Assembly: GCF_963678195.1 (NCBI RefSeq)
Contig: NZ_OY782759.1
Span: forward strand, 2,542,001 to 2,606,000
Direction: 5' to 3'
Length of the DNA stretch: 64,000 bases
Origin: an uncultured Hyphomonas sp.
Lineage (GTDB): Bacteria; Pseudomonadota; Alphaproteobacteria; Caulobacterales; Hyphomonadaceae
Shown here: positions 34,161-43,218 of the stretch, piece after piece
Position numbering within the stretch: position 1 is the first letter of the stretch
Layout of the letters: the number at the start of each line of letters is the position of its first letter
Program-made: the position numbers and the translations under genes
Notes under the pieces: model-generated
The model's database searches: none
What the model was told of the DNA's origin: nothing
The model's input: only the letters and a program-made list of their open reading frames with translations

Positions 34161-37100
34161 GACAGAGCCTCATCTGTTGGACCAGGGGGCGGCGTTCTGG
34201 CCTGAGCCGTCAGATTACCGAGGGCGCCCCGTACCCTGACGGCGAGATCATCCATCACCGAGTAGACGCTCGGCACAATGATCAGGGACAAGAGAGTCGA
34301 TACGATCAGCCCGCCAATCACCGCAACTGCCATGGGAGAGCGGAACTCGCCGCCCGTGCCGAGGGCAAAGGCGCTCGGCAGCATGCCCGCAACCATCGCA
34401 ATCGTCGTCATCACGATCGGACGTGCCCGCTTGCGTCCTGCATCGACAATGGCTTCGTGGCGGGCCAGGCCCTGCCCGCGCGCGAGGATGACGAAGTCGA
34501 CCAGCATGATCGCATTCTTGGTGACAATGCCCATCAGCATGAGAATCCCGATCACGACCGGCATGCTGACCGCATCATCTGTCAGGAAGAGCGCAGCGAC
34601 GACCCCAATGATTGCCAGCGGCAGAGACAGGAGGATGGTGAACGGTTGCAGGAAGCTCGAAAACAGGAGCACCAGAACGGCATAGACAAGAAGCAGGCCG
34701 ATGGTCATGGCAAACGCAAACCCGGAGAAAACCTCCGTCATGTCTTCTGCATCTCCCCCCGGAACAAGCTGGAGGCCGGACGGCAGATTTTTGACAGCAT
34801 CAAGCGACATAATACCGGCCGTCGCCTGGCCCAGCGCGGCCTTCCCGGCCAGGTCGGCTTCGATGGCAATCTGCCGGCGCCGGTCATACCGGGTGATGGC
34901 CACCGGACCATTGCCATAAGAAAAGCTCGCAACCGCACTGAGCGGGACGGCCTTTCCGCTGGCTGTCTGGACCTGCAAATTGGACAGGGTGGCAAGATCA
35001 GACCGCGCGCTGATGGGCAGGGCGACCAGGATCGGAACAAGACGGTCACCTGCATTTAACTTCGGCAAAGCGGCTTCGACATCTCCCTGTGTCGCAACCC
35101 TGATGGTATTCGCGATGGCCTTGGCCGTTACACCCAGATCGGCCGCAACCGGAAGCGGGGTAACGCGCAGTTCGGGCGATACAAGGGCCGCAGACGACGT
35201 CGGATTAGCGATGACAGGCAAGCCCTTCATCCCGGCAATAATCGCGTTGGCCGCTTTCTGCAGGGCGGCATCATCATCGCCGGTAAGATTATAGGACACT
35301 GCGCGTCCTCCAAACCCTGATGTCAGCGTGATCCGCGCATCCGGGACACTGGCGAGATCACGCATGAACGCTTGCTCGATCTCTGCCTGCGAACGGGAGC
35401 GCCTGGATTTAGGCGTCATGTTCGCCGTGAGGACCGCCTTGCGGATATCACCTGCCTGCTGCACGCCGCCGCTGATGAAGACCGAGACGATCTCGGGCTG
35501 CTGCGCAATCACGGCCGCAACCTTGTCCGCAACACGCTGTGTTTCGGCGAGTTCGGTACCTGGCGGAAGTTCAAGATTGACGACACTCCGCGCCTCATCC
35601 TCAGTCGGGATGAACCCTGTGGGCAGTTTGCCAATAGCAAACAGAGCCGCGCCGAACATCAGAAACGCTGCCAGTATGGTCAGTAGCCTGTGGCGCAGGG
35701 TTATGCGCACCAAGTGCCCATAGGTGGAAAGGAGCCAGCCTTCACGTTCTGGTTCAGCAGGACGGGAGCGCAGGAAGTAGGCCGCCAGGATGGGCGTGAT
35801 CAATCTTGCCACAAGCAGTGATGCAAATACGGCCGCAGCGACTGTCAGTCCAAACTGCTTGAAAAACTGCCCTGAAATACCGCCCATGAAACTCACCGGC
35901 ACGAAGACAGCAATGATGGTGAGACTGATCGCGATAACCGCCAGACCAATCTCCTGAGTTGCTTCCATGGCGGCGTCCCATGCCGACCGGCCCTGGCGAA
36001 TATGGCGGACGATATTTTCAATCTCGACAATCGCGTCATCGACCAGAATGCCCGTCACCAGCGTCACCGCAAGAAGGGAAATCGAGTTCAGCGAAAAGCC
36101 CATGATATATATGATCGCGAAGGCAGGAATGATCGACAGCGGCAAGGCGATCCCTGCAATGATTGTGGCGCGCCAGTCTCTCAGGAAAAGAAAAACCACC
36201 AGAACAGCCAGGATCGCGCCTTCATAAAGCGAGGACATGCTGTCGCGGTAATTTCCCTCCGTGTGCGTCACGGACGTGTCAACAAGCTCCACTTTGAGGC
36301 CTGGATAGTCGGACTGCAGCGTCTGGATGGCATTCGCGACCTGTTTGGCCACGTCGACATCGCTGGCGCCGCTCGCGCGCTTGATTGCTACGGCGACAAC
36401 AGCGCGTCCGCCAAGCCGGGCAAAGGATTTAAGTTCGGCATGCCCATCCGACACCTGTGCAAGCTGGTCGAGGCGCATCAACCGTCCGCCAGGCAGGCTG
36501 ATGGATGTTGCGGCAAGGTCCGCAAGGGATTTGGCATCGCCCAGCGTCCGGATCGTCTCCCGCTCTGCACCAAGATCAGCGATGCCGCCTGTCGCGTCCG
36601 TATTTGTCTGTGCAAGCTGCTGGCTTATGGCCTCTGCAGTCAGTCCCAGCCCCGCCAGACGGACAGGGTCCAGGTCGACACGAATTTCACGGTCGACCCC
36701 GCCAACACGCGAAACCGCACCGACCCCCGGCAGGCCTTGCAGGCGCTGGGCGACCGTCGTGTCGATGAAATAGGATAATTCTTCGACCGTCATGTCCGGC
36801 GCGCTGAGCGTATAGGTAAGGATCGGGGATCCGATCACATCAACGCGCGAAACAACAGGCGCCTGAATGGATCCCGGCAGGTTGGGACGGACCTGGTCGA
36901 CCTTGTCCTTCACATCGTTGACGGCGCGGTAGACATCGGTCCCGAATTCAAATTCCAGGACTGTAGATGAAACGGACTCACTGACAGTTGAGGTAATATG
37001 CTTGAGACCCGAGACCCCCGCCACGGCGTCCTCGACAGGCTTTGTCACTTGCGTCTCAAGTTCGCTCGGCGCGGCGCCGGGTTCAGTGATCGTTATGCTC

Positions 37101-37240
37101 ACGACCGGCATATCCACATTCGGCAATTGTGTGATGGGAAGCTTGCCGAAGCTGATCAAGCCCATCAGCACCATAAAGGCAAAAAGCAGGATCGGCGGGA
37201 TGGGGTTACGGATCGCCCAGCCGGAAATGTTGAAATTCAT
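34157..37240 (-). CDS. HAE1 family RND multidrug efflux permease
   Basis: A 1027-residue AcrB-type proton-driven pump. It begins 'ISGWAIRNPIPPILLFAFMV', has the TM4 proton-relay 'GILVDDAIVEIENIVRHIRQ' and the TM10 Lys in 'LMGIVTKNAIMLVDFVILAR', and 'MTTIAMVAGMLPSAFALGTG' near the end. Length fits the family. It is the middle gene of a complete adaptor-permease-duct operon, overlapping both neighbours by 4 bases. Substrates are likely hydrophobic drugs or toxins, unspecified. Confidence 0.95.
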   Translation of the reverse strand: MNFNISGWAIRNPIPPILLFAFMVLMGLISFGKLPITQLPNVDMPVVSITITEPGAAPSELETQVTKPVEDAVAGVSGLKHITSTVSESVSSTVLEFEFGTDVYRAVNDVKDKVDQVRPNLPGSIQAPVVSRVDVIGSPILTYTLSAPDMTVEELSYFIDTTVAQRLQGLPGVGAVSRVGGVDREIRVDLDPVRLAGLGLTAEAISQQLAQTNTDATGGIADLGAERETIRTLGDAKSLADLAATSISLPGGRLMRLDQLAQVSDGHAELKSFARLGGRAVVAVAIKRASGASDVDVAKQVANAIQTLQSDYPGLKVELVDTSVTHTEGNYRDSMSSLYEGAILAVLVVFLFLRDWRATIIAGIALPLSIIPAFAIIYIMGFSLNSISLLAVTLVTGILVDDAIVEIENIVRHIRQGRSAWDAAMEATQEIGLAVIAISLTIIAVFVPVSFMGGISGQFFKQFGLTVAAAVFASLLVARLITPILAAYFLRSRPAEPEREGWLLSTYGHLVRITLRHRLLTILAAFLMFGAALFAIGKLPTGFIPTEDEARSVVNLELPPGTELAETQRVADKVAAVIAQQPEIVSVFISGGVQQAGDIRKAVLTANMTPKSRRSRSQAEIEQAFMRDLASVPDARITLTSGFGGRAVSYNLTGDDDAALQKAANAIIAGMKGLPVIANPTSSAALVSPELRVTPLPVAADLGVTAKAIANTIRVATQGDVEAALPKLNAGDRLVPILVALPISARSDLATLSNLQVQTASGKAVPLSAVASFSYGNGPVAITRYDRRRQIAIEADLAGKAALGQATAGIMSLDAVKNLPSGLQLVPGGDAEDMTEVFSGFAFAMTIGLLLVYAVLVLLFSSFLQPFTILLSLPLAIIGVVAALFLTDDAVSMPVVIGILMLMGIVTKNAIMLVDFVILARGQGLARHEAIVDAGRKRARPIVMTTIAMVAGMLPSAFALGTGGEFRSPMAVAVIGGLIVSTLLSLIIVPSVYSVMDDLAVRVRGALGNLTAQARTPPPGPTDEALS

Positions 37241-38439
37241 TTCGGGGCATCCTGCTTCGGCGGATCGATCGATACCGGCGTAACAGGATCACCATCGGCG
37301 ACAAAGCCGCCCGCCTTGGCGATCACGACATCACCTTTTGAGAGCCCCTTGAGGATGCCGATATAATTGCCATCCGACGGACCGGTGGTCACAGATTTTG
37401 AGACGACCTTCCCATCGACGACTGCTTTTACGATGGATCCGGTTTGAGTATGCGCCACCGCACGAAACGGCACCGATGGAAGAGACTGGCGTGAGACTTC
37501 CACACTGCCCTGAACATAGGCCCCGACGATCAGGCGCGGGTCCACAGGAAAGGCAAGCCGCACATGGCCAAGGCCAGTTGATGTGTCGATTTCACTGCCG
37601 ACAAGGCGGACCTTGCCCGAAATCTCAGACCCATCGGGCAGGACAATCGATGCCGGCTGGCCAGCTCGCATGCGCTGTAGCTGATAGGCGGGTGAAACAG
37701 CGTCGAGTTCTATCATGCCGTCCCGGCTGATGCTGAAAAGTGGCGTCCCGCTCATTGCGGCTGGCTGACCTACGACAGCCCCCCGCTGATAGATGGTGCC
37801 CGCTTCCGGTGCCCGCAAAGAAGTCTGATCAAGGACGGTTGCCGATTGCTGATACTGGGCCGACGCTTCCTTGACGGCCGCATCCGCCGATACCGTCGCC
37901 TCGCGCGCAGCCTCAAGGGCGTCGGCGGCTGAATCATGATTGGCCTGCTGCTGATCTACCACCAACTGGGAGACAGCGCCGCGCGCCAAAAGCGCCTTGT
38001 TGCGTGCGAGTTCTTTCTCTGCCTCGTCAAATGCTGTTTGAGCTTTCGCGAGTTGGGCACTGGCTTCGGCGGCGGCGGCGCGCCTCTGGTCAAGGGCGGC
38101 GTTTGCCTGAAGGACCTGCTCCCCCAGTGTACTACGTGTCAGCGTGGCAAGCACCTGCCCCTTGCTGACCTTGTCTCCTGTCTCTGCCTTGATGCTCGCG
38201 ACACGCAGGCCCTGCGTGTCCGGCACCACCTCAACCGGATCGCGCGCAACCAGCTCGCCCGAAACCGGCAGGACTTCAACAATCTCCCTGACCGCCACAC
38301 TGGTCGTCGAGACCGCAGGCGGTTGCGGCGCCGTCGTAATTTTTGCCGAAGATGGATGATTGAGTGCGATGGCAATGATGGTGGCGCCGATGACGCCAGC
38401 CGTGCCCAGCGCAAGAAACCTGGAGGAGAGTCGCTGCAT
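37237..38439 (-). CDS. RND efflux periplasmic adaptor subunit
   Basis: A 400-residue membrane fusion protein with an N-terminal anchor ('LALGTAGVIGATIIAIAL'). The split lipoyl domain is 'RVASIKAETGDKVSKGQVLA' and later 'LRAPEAGTIYQRGAVVGQPA', around a long alpha-hairpin (about residues 105-210). Barrel and membrane-proximal domains follow. It is the first gene of the leftward pump operon; the 170-base gap to the divergent MATE gene should hold both promoters. Confidence 0.92.
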   Translation of the reverse strand: MQRLSSRFLALGTAGVIGATIIAIALNHPSSAKITTAPQPPAVSTTSVAVREIVEVLPVSGELVARDPVEVVPDTQGLRVASIKAETGDKVSKGQVLATLTRSTLGEQVLQANAALDQRRAAAAEASAQLAKAQTAFDEAEKELARNKALLARGAVSQLVVDQQQANHDSAADALEAAREATVSADAAVKEASAQYQQSATVLDQTSLRAPEAGTIYQRGAVVGQPAAMSGTPLFSISRDGMIELDAVSPAYQLQRMRAGQPASIVLPDGSEISGKVRLVGSEIDTSTGLGHVRLAFPVDPRLIVGAYVQGSVEVSRQSLPSVPFRAVAHTQTGSIVKAVVDGKVVSKSVTTGPSDGNYIGILKGLSKGDVVIAKAGGFVADGDPVTPVSIDPPKQDAPK

Positions 38440-38608
38440 TCCGCCCTGACCTGATTGAGCCCCGTATCAAGTCTGGACAATGCCGCAGGGGCAGTCCATT
38501 TGCAATTGTAAGCCCTGCTGATTTCGGAAGGCCCCGCTAGTGCTTTGCCGGCGGGTTTTAGCGAAGAGGCCATGCCGCCTCGATTGATCAGGAAAGCCAT
38601 CGACTCTT

Positions 38609-40081
38609 ATGCCTGAGTCCGAATCTCATGCTCGCACCCACCGCGGCGCAGACCTGACACACGGCCCTATTCTGCCAGCGCTGGTTCTGTTCGCCGTGCC
38701 AACCCTCATCTCATCGGTCCTGCAATCGCTGAACGGGTCGATCAATGCGATATGGATCGGCCGCTTTCTGGGTGAGGCCGGACTGACGGCGACTTCCAAC
38801 TCAAACCTGGTCATGTTCCTTCTGCTGGGGACCGTATTTGGCTTTGGCATGTCCGCGACCATACTTGTCGGCCAATCGATCGGCAGAGGGAATGTCGACG
38901 ATGCGCGCCGGGCAGTCGGTGTGACAGCCTTCTGGTTCGCACTGGTCTCCATCCTCGTGGCAATTTTGGGTTATATCTTCACCCCTGAGATGCTCAGCCT
39001 GATGGACACGCCCGCTGCTGCTGCCAGCCTGGCGACTTCTTATCTCCGCGTGATTTTCCTGGCGATCCCGGGCATGTTCTTTCTCAACTTCCTGATGATG
39101 GCGCTGCGGGGATCCGGCGACTCGGTCACACCGATGATTTTCATGGGCATCGCAGCGCTGATGGATGTCGGGCTCAATCCCATTCTCATCCTCGGGCTTG
39201 GCCCTGCCCCACGCCTTGGCATTGCCGGCTCGGCCACAGCCACGCTGATTGCACAGTATACGGGTCTCGGCCTTATGCTCGTCTACATCTACTGGAAGGA
39301 CCTTTCCATCCGCCTGCGCGGCGCCGAGTGGAAATATGTGAGACCAGCAAAGGCGCTTTCAGCCAGTATTCTGGTAAAGGGCCTGCCAATGGGACTGCAG
39401 ATGCTGGTCGTGTCGGGATCGGCCATTTTGATGATCAGCTTCGTCAACAGGTATGGCATCACGACATCCGCAGCCTACGGCGTTTCGGCCCAGCTCTGGA
39501 ACTATATCCAGATGCCGGCCATGGCCCTCGGCGCAGCAACCTCCGCCATGGCGGCCCAGAACATCGGAGCCGGGAACTGGAAGAGAGTCGACGCGATTAC
39601 CCGGTCAGGAATTATTGCCAATGTGGCGATGACGGGCGCGCTGGTCGGTCTGGTTTATTTTGCAGACCGCGCCGCGCTCAGCCTGTTCCTCGGCAATCAA
39701 ACCGCAACCATCGACATCGCACAGCACATCAATGCGGTGGTCAGTTGGGGGTTCGTGATGTTTGGCGTCATGATGGTGATATTTGGTACGGTTCGCGCAA
39801 CCGGCGCCGTTATCCCGCCTTTGATCATCGTCACACTGTCTCTGGTCGGTGTCCGCGTCGGCATCACCGCCTTCCTCGAGCCGACCCTGGGACAGGAAGC
39901 GATCTGGTGGTCCTACCCAATCAGTTCAGCGGTCTCCATGGTGCTGGCAATCGGCTATTACCGGTTCGGCAAATGGCGCGAGGCAACCATGTTGGCAGGG
40001 CCTCAACCGGCCCGCACCTCTCAACCCGAAGCCGAACATGCTTCCAGCCCGTCAAAACCCAGCTGGATTGGTGTTGACTGA
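38609..40081 (+). CDS. MATE family efflux transporter
   Basis: A 490-residue membrane protein of twelve helices: 'ILPALVLFAVPTLISSVLQS' at TM1, 'GNVDDARRAVGVTAFWFALV', 'FLNFLMMALRGSGDSVTPMI' and 'GVSAQLWNYIQMPAMALGAA', then 'AMAAQNIGAGNWKRVDAITR', the repeat of the first-half motif. It exports cationic drugs in exchange for Na+ or H+. Slightly longer than usual because of a polar C-terminal tail. Divergent from the RND pump operon. Confidence 0.93.
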   Translation: MPESESHARTHRGADLTHGPILPALVLFAVPTLISSVLQSLNGSINAIWIGRFLGEAGLTATSNSNLVMFLLLGTVFGFGMSATILVGQSIGRGNVDDARRAVGVTAFWFALVSILVAILGYIFTPEMLSLMDTPAAAASLATSYLRVIFLAIPGMFFLNFLMMALRGSGDSVTPMIFMGIAALMDVGLNPILILGLGPAPRLGIAGSATATLIAQYTGLGLMLVYIYWKDLSIRLRGAEWKYVRPAKALSASILVKGLPMGLQMLVVSGSAILMISFVNRYGITTSAAYGVSAQLWNYIQMPAMALGAATSAMAAQNIGAGNWKRVDAITRSGIIANVAMTGALVGLVYFADRAALSLFLGNQTATIDIAQHINAVVSWGFVMFGVMMVIFGTVRATGAVIPPLIIVTLSLVGVRVGITAFLEPTLGQEAIWWSYPISSAVSMVLAIGYYRFGKWREATMLAGPQPARTSQPEAEHASSPSKPSWIGVD

Positions 40082-40314
40082 CACAGAAAAATCCTGCCCC
40101 GCCTCGGCCCGGGAAGAATAGAACACACTCGGGATCAAAGCGCCAAAAAGCGCCATCAGACTGACAAACAGAATCGACATCGCGTGATGCGTGTTCACAT
40201 GCGACGTTGCGCTGCGATCAATCCGGAAGGAAGAGTGACCAATACAGATACTAACCCGGTCAACACCAAAGCGATTTGGACAAACCCGATCAAAAAGCTC
40301 TGTTCTGCCGTCAT
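40082..40314 (-). pseudogene. Decayed N-terminal fragment of a small membrane protein
   Basis: Read leftward from an ATG at 40314, the frame gives MTAEQSFLIGFVQIALVLTG and then a second hydrophobic stretch ending 'LPSGLIAAQRRM', and meets a stop at 40197. From 40199 a different frame continues with 'NTHHAMSILFVSLMALFGAL', another clean membrane helix, and stops shortly after, inside the end of the MATE gene. Two convincing helices in two frames suggest one gene broken by a frameshift and truncated by the neighbour. I do not recognise the family. The rest of the gap (40315-40414) shows nothing. Confidence 0.4.
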
Positions 40315-40414
40315 TGCGCCACGCGCCAGCTGAACCATAACGCAGCGCGCGAGCAGCGGACCGAAGACTTCCGTTTTCTATTCTTTAGGTTACCGGAAGT
40401 CCATTTCGAGAAAA

Positions 40415-40491
40415 TGGCGCGAGTGACGGGGCTCGAACCCGCGACCTCCGGCGTGACAGGCCGGCACTCTAACCAGCTGAGCTACACCCGC
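40415..40491 (-). tRNA. tRNA-Asp (GTC)
   Basis: A full cloverleaf folds on the minus strand. The acceptor is GCGGGTG paired with CACTCGC, then discriminator G and an encoded CCA. The D-arm has GCTC-AGCTGGTTA-GAGT. The anticodon arm is CCGGC-CTGTCAC-GCCGG with anticodon GTC. The T-arm is GCGGG-TTCGAGC-CCCGT. Length is 77 bases including CCA. Confidence 0.97.
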
Positions 40492-40654
40492 GCATTTTCC
40501 GGGCCGCGTTGCGGCGAGCCGCCTCTTTATGCGCGGGCGAAGATGGGGTCAAGCGGGGAACTTCATGCGGAATCAGCTATTTCGTTTTTTCAACAGCCAT
40601 TCCTCCGACATAATGCCCATGTAGTATGTCGACACAGACTCCAAGGCGACCAAA

Positions 40655-43201
40655 ATGAAGCGCATTTTACTGATACTGGCCGGTATTTTCGGCCTCCTCC
40701 TCGTTGCAGCCCTGACCGTTCCGTTTTTCGTGCCGAAATCGGTCTACAAGACGCAGATCGAAAAGGCCGCGACGGGCGCTCTCAATCGCGATGTCGTCCT
40801 GACGGGCGATGTCAGCGTTTCAGTCTTCCCGCGAATCTCCGCCAGCGTGGGCGGCGTGACGGTGGCCAACCCGGATGGCTTCTCAGCCCCGAACATGATC
40901 GAAGCGGGTGAACTGCGCGGCTCGGTGAAATGGATGCCGTTGCTGTCCCGCCGGGTGGAAGTGCAGGAGCTTTCCTTCGTCGATGCGAACGTCCAGCTGG
41001 AGAAGCTCGCGGACGGGCGGACAAACTGGGACTTCGGCTCAGGCGAAGCGGAACACCCCGCCCCTGCCGGCGACGGCGGCGGAGTCAGCGCAAGTATCGC
41101 AAAGGCCAGCCTGAAGAACGCCTCCCTCACCTATAGCGACCGGGAGGCAGGCACCGAATACGCCCTGACGGACCTGAACCTCGACGCGTCCATGCAGGGG
41201 GTCGACAAGCCACTGAAAGCCCGGGCCGACGGGATCTTCCAGGACCAGGCATTCGACATCGACCTGGCTGTCGACACTCCGGAGCTGCTGCAAAGCGGCC
41301 AACCGGCAAAGATCGACGCGACGTTTGATTCGAAACTGGCCAAGGGCAAGTTCGGCGGATCCGTCACCCTCGGCGATACCCCGGCGCTTGATGGCACGTT
41401 CAGCCTGAACGCGCCTGATCTGGCAGCCGTCGCCGATTTCGCCTCGCTGGACCTCCCTGTGAACCTCGCCCCGCTCGGCGCAGGCGACATGTCCGGCACC
41501 GTCTCCGGCCCCTTCGACGCGCTGTTGATCAGGTTCGACGGGCTCGACCTGAAAAGCGATCTGCTGGATCTCGGCTTCACGGGCTCGGTCGAGCTGAAGG
41601 AGACCCCGGTCGTGGAGGGCCAGCTTCAGGCGGCCGCCTCCAACACCGGCGAATTGCTCAAGCAAATGGGCATCGAAGTTCCCGCGGAAGACACGCTTGA
41701 AAAAGTGAACATCGCCGGCAAGGTCAGCGGACCGACCGATGCGCTCTCCCTGACCGGCCTCGACATCAAGCACAGCGGCGCCCTGCTGAACGCCTCCTAC
41801 AAGGGACAGGCGTCTCTGGCGGGTGACGGCAGCCTCAAGGGCACAATCGATGCTTCGAGCAATGAACTGCGCGCCCTGCTGAAGGCTGCAGATGTGGAGC
41901 TGCCGGACGGCGACACGATGAAGACCTTCTCCACTGCCGGAGACATTTCCGGTTCGTTCAAGAAGCTCTCCATCTCCAATCTGAACTTCGCGCTCGATGA
42001 CATCCGCGCCACCGGTACGGCCGGGCTGAACCTTGGCGGGGCAAAGCCGCTGCTGACAGGCGATCTCGACATGGGCGAGCTGGACCTGTCGCCTTTCCTC
42101 GCCGCGGAGGACCAGGAGAAAAAGCCGCAGCAGCCGATGCAGGGCTGGAGCAAGGAACCGCTGGACCTGGCCGGTCTCAACGCCGTGGATGCAAACCTGA
42201 AGATCAAGACGACCACCCTGACGCTCGGCAATGTCGTGCTGAAGGATGCGCGCCTGGACGTGGTTCTGAAGAACGGCAAGCTGAAAGCCGACCTGCCCGC
42301 CTTCAACGCATTCGGCGGCAGCTGGGGCGGCAAGATGAGCCTCGACGCTTCTGCGGCCAAACCTGCCCTGTCGCTCGACATGACGGGTGACAGCGTCGGC
42401 GTTTCGTCCCTGCTGGGTACGCTGGCGGGATTCGACAAGCTGACCGGCACTGGTTCATTCGCGGTTTCGGCGACCTCCACCGGCACTTCGATCGACGAGA
42501 TCATGAAAGGGCTGAACGGGGAGCTCAGCACGAAACTGAATGACGGTGCGATCAAGGGCCTGAACGTGGCCCAGCTGGTCCGCAGCAAGGACTCCCTGCT
42601 GCAGGCTGTGACGTCAGGCAAGTTGCAGAACCTCGACTTTGCCTCCGCCCTGTCTCCGGAAGCCCAGACGGACTTCTCCAGCTTCGACACCGTCCTGTCG
42701 GTGAAGAACGGTGTTGCGACTGTCGATCTGATGAAACTCCTCAGCCCTGTGCTTGGCATCGACGGGACGGGCAACATCAATCTCGGCGGACAGACGCTTG
42801 ACCTGCGCCTCGCGACCAGCATCGACAAGAAGGGTCAGGGCTCCGGCAGTGTCGTTCAGCTCAATGGCATTCCTGTGCCGATCCGCCTGTCTGGCAGCTG
42901 GAGCAAGCCGAAAGTGACCCCGGACCTGTCGGGCGTCACCAATCAGCTGAAGCAGGACCTGACCGGCCAGCTTCTGGAAAGCATCACCGGCAAGTCCGGC
43001 AGCAGTGGCGGAGCCAATCCGCTGGCGGATATTCTCGGCACGTCTGGCAGCACCAAATCCGACACGTCTTCTGCAGACGACGCGGGCGACACCGCCGCGG
43101 AGGAACAATCCCCGGAAGACCTGGCGGAGCAAGCCGCCCGGGAGGCCATTGGCGGCCTGCTGTTCGGCAAGAAGAAGACCGAGGACAAGCCGGACGAATA
43201 G
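40655..43201 (+). CDS. AsmA family protein
   Basis: An 848-residue envelope protein with one N-terminal membrane helix ('ILLILAGIFGLLLVAALTVP') and a long periplasmic region. The AsmA N-terminal signature is 'TGALNRDVVLTGDVSVSVFP' then 'GGVTVANPDGFSAPNMIEAG', and the C-terminal AsmA domain (about residues 480-760) includes 'GSWGGKMSLDASAAKPALSL'. AsmA-like proteins are thought to bridge or carry phospholipids between inner and outer membranes. The tail (about 770-848) is Ser/Gly/Asp/Glu-rich and likely disordered. It is monocistronic. Confidence 0.9.
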   Translation: MKRILLILAGIFGLLLVAALTVPFFVPKSVYKTQIEKAATGALNRDVVLTGDVSVSVFPRISASVGGVTVANPDGFSAPNMIEAGELRGSVKWMPLLSRRVEVQELSFVDANVQLEKLADGRTNWDFGSGEAEHPAPAGDGGGVSASIAKASLKNASLTYSDREAGTEYALTDLNLDASMQGVDKPLKARADGIFQDQAFDIDLAVDTPELLQSGQPAKIDATFDSKLAKGKFGGSVTLGDTPALDGTFSLNAPDLAAVADFASLDLPVNLAPLGAGDMSGTVSGPFDALLIRFDGLDLKSDLLDLGFTGSVELKETPVVEGQLQAAASNTGELLKQMGIEVPAEDTLEKVNIAGKVSGPTDALSLTGLDIKHSGALLNASYKGQASLAGDGSLKGTIDASSNELRALLKAADVELPDGDTMKTFSTAGDISGSFKKLSISNLNFALDDIRATGTAGLNLGGAKPLLTGDLDMGELDLSPFLAAEDQEKKPQQPMQGWSKEPLDLAGLNAVDANLKIKTTTLTLGNVVLKDARLDVVLKNGKLKADLPAFNAFGGSWGGKMSLDASAAKPALSLDMTGDSVGVSSLLGTLAGFDKLTGTGSFAVSATSTGTSIDEIMKGLNGELSTKLNDGAIKGLNVAQLVRSKDSLLQAVTSGKLQNLDFASALSPEAQTDFSSFDTVLSVKNGVATVDLMKLLSPVLGIDGTGNINLGGQTLDLRLATSIDKKGQGSGSVVQLNGIPVPIRLSGSWSKPKVTPDLSGVTNQLKQDLTGQLLESITGKSGSSGGANPLADILGTSGSTKSDTSSADDAGDTAAEEQSPEDLAEQAAREAIGGLLFGKKKTEDKPDE

Positions 43202-43218
43202 CCCGGCAGGCCTGAAAC

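Noticed and set aside
40276-40911. Open frame spanning the tRNA-Asp region and the start of the AsmA gene
   Set aside because: It runs through a well-folded tRNA gene and out of frame with the AsmA protein.
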